A DNA stretch of 64,000 nt, taken from assembly GCA_019925105.1 (NCBI GenBank), contig JAHGAU010000002.1:310001-374000 (forward strand), written 5' to 3'. Origin of the DNA: Niebla homalea (lineage: Eukaryota > Ascomycota > Lecanoromycetes > Lecanorales > Ramalinaceae). Positions 57,127-64,000 of this stretch are shown piece after piece. Below the pieces are notes generated by a model, which worked only from the letters and a program-made list of their open reading frames with translations, was not told where the DNA came from and did not search any database. The position numbers were made by a program, and so were the translations under genes. Within the stretch, counting starts at the first letter, position 1; each line of letters opens with the position of its first letter.

Positions 57127-59063
57127 GCATACGACCTCTTCTGTGCCTTCATCGACAACGACTCCTGCACATGGCGGTATGGTATCCCAGGTAGACCCAA
57201 AAGCTATTATTTCTCGAGCAGTACCGGAAGCCCACGTTTTGGGTCTCATCATCAGGCAAATTCCAGATTGCGCAATGGAAGAAATAGGCAGACTTCGAGT
57301 GTCGGGCATTGCTTAAACGAGTCAGACGAAAGACACCCAGCAGTCGGTAACAATTATCCCCTCATGGAATTCCCAGACGGCATGTTATCAAATATCCACG
57401 GAATTCCGTAGATTAGGACATTCAATGATAGAAAATCCGATGAAGAATCTGACAGTGGGCTGGGAAAGTCAATATCATGGGCACCAGCACGAGTATGAGT
57501 TGCCAGTGATGAGTACAGCCTCCAAAGACAGCAAGAAAGCGTTTAGATGGGCGACTTTTCAGGCCATCCCAAAATTACACATTTCGCGTTCGCAATCTCG
57601 CACAGACTAATTGTCTTCTCTGTCCCTATAACATTGAGATTGCTCGAATCTAGATTAGATCTCTCTCGTCTGTGTCATATATGATCCATCGCCAGTCGCC
57701 ACAACCCCCTGAGCTAGAAAGCCAAGCTTAAGCGGGAGGGAAGAAAAAGGCGCCGGCTCAAAACGCCCGCTGGTAACGAATAGTTCCCCTGCGTTTCTAC
57801 ACAAGCCTGTCAATTAGCCAATCAGGGGCCTTTCGCAGCTTGCACTTGTGATAGGGTTCCCAGGGTTCCTGCGTAGCAGGCAAACGGAGCCCGAGTCAAA
57901 ACCTCCTTTTCCTTCTGACATGCCTTTCTCCCACTGCTGATCTTCGCGTGCGCACAAGGATGAGCGGGGACTCAGGGAGAGTTTCAGAAGTTACCAAGAT
58001 CACACACCTGGCGTTGCAGAATTCGGGTCCCAGCGGAGGTCAACCGTGAACCGTCAACCGGACAACCCACCCATTGCTTAGTACCCACACCCTCCTTTCC
58101 CATCCTCCTGGGTCAGCCATAACGTAAAACGGTCCAAACATTAAAAAGTATGTTTTACTCAATCACACAAACATGGCTCCCGGCAGAAGAAACCAAAGAA
58201 CCAACACTAAACAATCCTTGGAGGTTTGACTGCCGGCATTCGGACTCGTTTGTCTTCTCATCTGATGGGGGTAGGGAGACAGGGAGAAGGGCCTTCAGGA
58301 ATTCCCAATGCGATCCTCCTGTGCTGCAGGTAGACGTAAGACTTCGTATGCGCGTCAACGGCTAAGGTACCGTAGCCCATAGAGGTAGACGTAGATTTGT
58401 GGCGCAGAGACTAGAGAAGCGAGCAGTCCTCTCCACATGTTTGACCGTTATCGTGGCCCCGTCATGATAGCCATGATGCACATGCAGGGTATATCATTAT
58501 TTGTAATTTTATTGCATGACAACTATCTGTGCGATAGTCAAGAGGAGGCAAAGGAGATGAAGCACATTTGGCCCTATTATTATTGTGATGGGACTTGACG
58601 GTGCCCGAGAGCCCTTGTTTCTGATTCGTTCAACCCTCGACACCCTCCCGCCTCTAGCTTCCGAAAATCCTTTTCCCAATCAGCCAGAATCCGTAATTCC
58701 TCTTTTGCCCAAGGAAACTTTGGCTCCCAAAAGATCGAACATTTAACGACTCCTTGTCACGCTGCTACTCTTCCCTACTTACACCTGCTCTCCTCTTGCT
58801 TACCGAAATCTCGTGCAGCTTGCTATAACGAAGATTACTTGCATATTGCGCTGACGTGCGCATCCTCGCAACGGTCGCATCCTCGCTACAGGGGGGAGGG
58901 GGAGGTACAAAAGTCGGCGAAGTAGGGTGGCACATACCCAACCTCAATCTCCCTTTCGGCAAATCAATACAGCATGCCATATCTTTCAACCCGCCATTTG
59001 GAGCGTCTTCGATGACCAGGAAGCTCTATATCTTACCCTGAGTGAGCGAAAATAAAGAAAGGA
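57127..59063. other. Intergenic, no gene recognised
   Basis: About 1.9 kb between the Nudix gene and the kinesin. ORFs are short (up to 74 codons) and without domain. The last 400 nt are pyrimidine-rich and probably contain the kinesin promoter. Confidence 0.45.
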
Positions 59064-62000
59064 ATGGCGAGCCCTCCCGCGTCGCCTCCTCCGACGCGGC
59101 CGATGAGTGGCATATATCAACCAAACAGATCATCAAGTCGGATGAGTGTCAGCAGCAAACATGGAGGAGGAAGCCGAGCGTCAGATGAGGATAGCAAAAC
59201 ATCAGTCAAAGTCGGTGAGTTACTGTCATGATTGGAGCTGGAAAGGAGTGGTTTACATGCTAATCTGGTCGACTCTAGCGGTACGCGTTCGACCACCATT
59301 ACAGCCATCCGATCCAGGCTTCGAACTCATCCCGCAACGATATCATCGATCAATGGTCCATACCGCAACATCTACCGGCTTGACGGTAGAATCACCTCAA
59401 GGCAAAAAGTTCTTCATCTTTGACAGAGTCTTTGGCGAAACCACGCAGCAAGAAGGAATCTGGGAATATGTCAGAGATAGCGTCGACTCCTTCATACAAG
59501 GATACAATGTCTCAATTCTGGCATACGGACAGTCGGGCTCAGGCAAGTCATATACAATGGGCACCTCGGCAGGTGGCGAGCAGAGCAATTATCAGCAGAT
59601 GGGTACGCATCATCTTGTTCCTGAATCCCTAACATGGTCGCATTAGTCTACCACGGCCATTCTAACCTGGGCGACTTGATAGGTGTCATACCCCGGGCGG
59701 CCAGCGTACTGTTTCAGAAACTCCAGGGTCCCCCAGCTCTTAAGCGCAGCGGCTCTTCAGGCTCTGGCCTGCGCACCCCAACGCGATACTCAATGCACAC
59801 AACGCAAGGTCTGGCATCAATGGCAAAGGCGCAGTCACATGCCGACAAGAATTGGCAGATCAAAGCTACATATGTTGAGGTCCGTAATCCACATACAGCA
59901 CTGCCGCTCGCTCCTAATCCTTTCAGATCTACAATGAGCAACTACGCGATTTACTGCTCCCAGAAGATGCCCCGCCCTCCGAACGAGGTGCAGTGACGAT
60001 TCGTGAAGACACCAAAGGCAGGATATTGTTGACTGGCCTTCGAACGGTTACCATTGAATCAATGGAAGACTTGTTGAGAGTTCTCAATTACGGATCAACT
60101 GTTCGACAGACTGACTCAACAGCCATCAACGCCATCTCCTCTCGCTCACATGCGGTATTTAGCATCAATCTCGTACAAAGAAGGAACAGAGCGCAGCCGG
60201 CAGCTGTGAACAAGCGATTCTCCATGCCCGTCGAGGCTCTGACTGGGGCTGAAGATTGGGTCACTATGGACAGCAAGCTCCATTTCGTGGATCTTGCCGG
60301 CAGCGAAAGACTCAAGAATACAGGGGCATCCGGCGAGCGAGCCAAGGAGGGAATTTCAATCAATGCTGGTCTTGCCTCCTTGGGGAAGGTGATTTCGCAG
60401 CTATCGTCAAGACACTCTGGCTCTCATGTCTCATATCGCGACTCCAAGCTCACGCGACTCCTACAAGACTCCCTCGGGGGCAACGCAATCACATACATGA
60501 TCGCCTGTGTCACGCCTGCGGAGTTCCACCTGAGCGAAACCCTCAACACCGTCCAATACGCTCAAAGGGCAAGAGCGATTCAGAGCAAGCCCCAAATTCA
60601 GCAAACATCAGATGACAGTGACAAGCAAGCCGTGATTGACCGATTAAGAGCCGAAGTATCCTTCCTCCGTCAGCAAATCCGAAGCTCAGAGGGCGCTTCT
60701 CATGCACCTCAGGAGCGTGGTGAAAGGCAGAACGAGAGGGAAATTGAGCTTCAGAACCATCTTCTGGATGTGCAAGAGAATTACACCGCTTTAAGTCAAC
60801 GACATGCCAGACTCATCTCAGAAATCACCAAGGCAAGGAACGACGGCGAAACAGGCGATACGCCAACTCTCAAAGAAACTATAGGGGACTCGGCGGTTGA
60901 AAGACTGAAACGATCGAATTCTTTCGCTGAAGCTGTGGAGCAGGTTGTATTAGAATACGAAAAGACAATTCAGAGCTTGGAGACGTCCTTGTCCAATACA
61001 CGGTCTACGCTTGCCTCTACTGAGAGCACATTATTGGAGAAGGAGAACAAATGCGCTTACATTGAGACATTGAATCAACAGCTCCAGAATCGCTGTCAAA
61101 AGCTTATGGATCGAGAAGCTTCAAACGAGCAGTACCTGCACAACCTTGAGGCTAAACTGGATGGCCAGACCTCAGGTGATGACAGAAGCTCGGCTGTCGT
61201 GTCAGAGCTTCGGAAAGAAATTGCTCGAATCCGAGAAAATGAAGCGCAGTGCGAAGAATATATCTCGACACTTGAAGAGCGGCTTGCGGAGGCTGATCAA
61301 GATCTCGACCTGAAACAGCGCGAGCTTGACAGGCTTGAAGGTGTCGTTGAAAGGCAGAGAAGTCTTGGAAAGCTTGACAACTTGCTCTATGAGTTCGATC
61401 ATCTACAGCAGAATGGCCATTCAGACCCGTCGCTCCACCAGTCTCTGCCCAACGGAGTTGCTAAACCTTCAACGCGTGGTCACAAACGCAGACTCTCGAC
61501 TTTGGAGGAAGCTGCCAATATAGCGATGCCTGAGTCGGATGAGGAAGAGGAAATAAAGCTACCGAACGGCCTTGGCATCCACGAGGAGGAGCACGATAGC
61601 TCGAAAGACGTTAATACGCCGAAAGCCAAAGGTCGCTCGCCAGCGCCACCGCAAGACCCTCATGAAAGCCCAGCGCAAATGCGTGCTGTTGCTAGCAAGC
61701 TGGAAGACGTCACTCAGGAGCTCTTCGACCTTCGGATCTCCCATGAAACGACTGTCAACGAATTTGATAACCTTACGGTCAAATACGAGCAGGCTCTGAC
61801 TGTGATGTCTGAGCTACAGGACAGAATCGACGAGGACCGACATGCAAACGAGCACGAAAATGTCGCCTCGCTACCGTCCACAAGACCTACATCTTTTTTA
61901 GGGGACGCAAGAGTGACGGAACTCAAAGACCGAGGACATTTACCATCCTCGCGGTCCTTGTCCTCGGAGTTGTCATTAGCTGGGGACTCCAGTACCTCCT

Positions 62001-64000
62001 TGGAGAACGAGAGTCCTCGTTCCCGAAACCGTTCGGGCGATTTGCCGAGATCCTTACAGCGTGAGGAAGTCTTGTTGCGCGAAATCGAGGATCTCAAGAG
62101 ATCGCATGCAGTAAAAGATGAATCGCTGGCCAACGTCAATGGCAAATTATCCGAGTTGCAGGCGCTCTACAACGAGACAGTGGACATCGTTGAAGACCTG
62201 AGAACAGAGAACCTCAAGGCCAAGGCGCAAAGCCCAACGACTCCGACTTCTCCAGTCATCAGAAGAAAATCTAGCCAGAATGTCATGACTATTGATCGTG
62301 CTCATCGCTCGCTAGCATCACTGAAGAACATTGCAGCGGAGAAGTTCGAGCACGATGATGATACGATGCAAAGCTTCGAGTTGAACCTGAACACCGCCAT
62401 GCACGAGTTGCATCAGAGATCGGAGCGTGTCCAGCTTCTCGAAGGTGAAATCGCAATGGTCAAGAGGGACATGGACAACAAAAACTCGATGATATCTGGC
62501 CTCACTCGTGAACGGTCGAGCATCAAAGCCACCTCTCCCATCATGGACATGTCTGTCATGACGACAATGAATGATCAGCTTATCCAGCGGGAGGGTCAAA
62601 TGCGAGAATTGCAAGAACAACATGCCACTCGAGAACAGGAAATGCAAGTCGAGATCGAATCGCTCAAGGGAGCAGTCCAAAGGGCGGAGTCGGCCAAGTC
62701 AAGCATTCCAGGCTTCTTCCCTGAAACCCCTGCCACGGCGAATGAAGCTGACCGGCAGCTTGGAGACGGCTCTTCGGCTACTGAGCAGGCTGCAAGGCTT
62801 CTGGAGGAGAATGCCAACCTGAAGAGCCAAAACCAGGCTCGTGTATTGGCAATGAAGGAGTCGGAGAGCAGACTGATCTCCACCATCAGTGAGCTCGAAG
62901 CGACCTTGACAGCCGTCGAGCGAATGAAGAACGAAGCCGAAGAAAGAGCTAGACAAACGGAGAGGAGATTGTCTACCGCAGGTGATATGAGCCAGCAGAA
63001 CAAGGGTCATCTCGACACCATCAAGGGCCTGCAGCGCGAGCTTGACGAACACAAAGCTGCATCATCTATACATGTCAATAAGATCGCAAGTCTTGCACAG
63101 CTTCAAGAAGCTGCTCGAGGTCAAGCGGAGGAAGCCGCTACCTTCAGAGAGACCAGTGAAAGGGAGCTTGAATCGCACCGTCAACATATCGCGGACCTTG
63201 AGCGGCAAGTCGAAGAACACCAAGCCGATGTGGACTTCCACAAGCATGGTTTGAAGTCTTTGCATGATTCTCACGCACGAGATGTTGAGGGTCTCAATAA
63301 AACCATAAACGAGCATGAATCGGCAAGGTCTGACATGGAAAGAGAAGTGCAGAACATGAAGGATGCGCACACTGGGCATATCACCCGGCTGGAAAGCGAA
63401 GTCATTGATTTGAATGCTCAATTGGACAGATCCAAGGGTGGTCTAGCTGACGAGCTGGAACAGTCAAGGGCAACTTGCAAAAGATTGGAGAGTCAGCGGG
63501 ATGATCTTGCAAGACATGCCGAGGAGCTCAAGTCAGAAATGACTTCGATTGGCAGAACCAACAAGAACAGGATCGCTGAAATGGAAACACTCAGGGCTGA
63601 AAAGGACCGAGCAGTCAACCTGGTCGAGGAGCTTGAGGAACAATTGTCCAACTCTTATGATCAGCAGCGAGCCAACTCGAGCCGACTTTCATTGTTGAAC
63701 AGCACGCACAACAGTCAACAGCAGGCTGTCAACGAAGCCAATGCGGCCATGGGTACATTACAAAAGCAACTCGAGTCCTCACAGAACCAGGTCGAGACTC
63801 TTCAGGTACCTCTCCTTGCCCAGGATAAATTGATTTCTATAGCAAAACACTAACGAGCGCCTCACAGTCCCAACTCCGCGAAAGCCAACAAATCGACCGC
63901 TCTTCCTCCGCTGCCTCGAACCTCCGCAAATCCACCTCCGTAGCGTCACTCCCCTCCCCACCTCCCGCCATCCCGCTCCCACCCCTCCCCGCCGGCGCCA
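59064..64000 (+). CDS. Kinesin with long coiled coil, kinesin-4-like (3' end outside window)
   Basis: Plus-end-type microtubule motor with an N-terminal head. The start is ATG 59064 (MASPPASPPPTRPMSGIYQ). Exons are 59064-59214, 59279-59602, 59683-59879, 59927-63805 and 63868 onwards; introns of 64, 80, 47 and 62 nt, all in phase. The head begins VAVRVRPPLQPSDPG. The P-loop is GQSGSGKSYTMG, switch I NAISSRSHAVFSI and switch II HFVDLAGSERLKNTGASGER. A Ser/Gly/Arg-rich insertion (about residues 175-205) interrupts the head after VLFQKLQG. After the neck the protein is almost entirely coiled coil for more than 900 residues. An apparent stop at 63851-63853 lies inside the last intron; exon 5 (SQLRESQQIDRSSSAASNLR) is open to the window edge. 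The kinesin-4 label rests on head similarity and layout only. Confidence 0.85.

Noticed and set aside
63806..63867. Stop codon ending the kinesin at 63853
   Set aside because: It lies in an intron with a GTACCT donor, a CTAAC branch and a CAG acceptor; coiled-coil-type sequence continues in frame afterwards to the window edge.

Overview
This window is nuclear DNA of a filamentous ascomycete (Pezizomycotina). The signs are short GT-AG introns (mostly 44-101 nt) with TACTAAC-like branch sites, typical filamentous-fungal orthologues (Rho4 with a long N-terminal extension, a Cdc11/Nud1 septation scaffold, DASH subunit Dad1, GH71 alpha-1,3-glucanase) and fungal NLR-type genes. I cannot fix the class or genus from the sequence alone. 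I saw no tRNA, rRNA, CRISPR array or telomere repeat.

Layout. 1-3.4 kb: an unassigned ORF with an in-frame stop, then an alpha-arrestin-like gene with one frameshift. 3.4-8.4 kb: DAD1, RHO4 and a dihydrosphingosine-1-phosphate phosphatase (LCB3-like). 9.5-14.8 kb: a secreted GH71 glucanase, ALG2 and an F-box protein. 15.5-18.4 kb: a decayed single-chain NLR in which an alpha/beta-hydrolase is fused to a NACHT domain. 19.2-35.2 kb: a core block with a Cdc11/Nud1 scaffold, an AT-hook protein, VPS11 and a DENN-domain protein, all open after splicing. 35.8-43.6 kb: an accessory block with a frameshifted GNAT acetyltransferase, an intact cupredoxin-like membrane protein, gene remnants and a decayed cupredoxin paralogue. 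43.9-45.6 kb: a ferroportin-family transporter. 46.9-51.5 kb: an NB-ARC/TPR receptor divergent from an alpha/beta-hydrolase. 51.9-52.5 kb: a small inverted-repeat element. 53-56 kb: a CorA-like transporter with lesions. 56.6-57.1 kb: a Nudix hydrolase. 59.1 kb to the right edge: a kinesin running out of the window.

The most interesting system is the divergent pair at 46.9-51.5 kb. The hydrolase ends in a Gly/Asn/Ser-rich motif of about 28 residues, and the receptor carries a motif that aligns with it without gaps just before its NB-ARC domain. This is the layout of fungal NLR/effector pairs that signal by amyloid templating (HET-S/NWD2; the SesB-type hydrolases). The same hydrolase family occurs fused directly to a NACHT domain at 15.5 kb, so one window holds both the fused and the split version of the logic.

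Second theme: the core genes, roughly 24 kb of coding sequence, are open throughout after intron removal. The accessory genes (arrestin-like, both NLRs, GNAT, cupredoxin paralogue, CorA-like) repeatedly show single-base length changes, mostly in short homopolymers. Several core genes bear on mitosis, septation and trafficking (Dad1, Cdc11/Nud1, Rho4, kinesin, Vps11, DENN), but the linkage looks incidental rather than operon-like.
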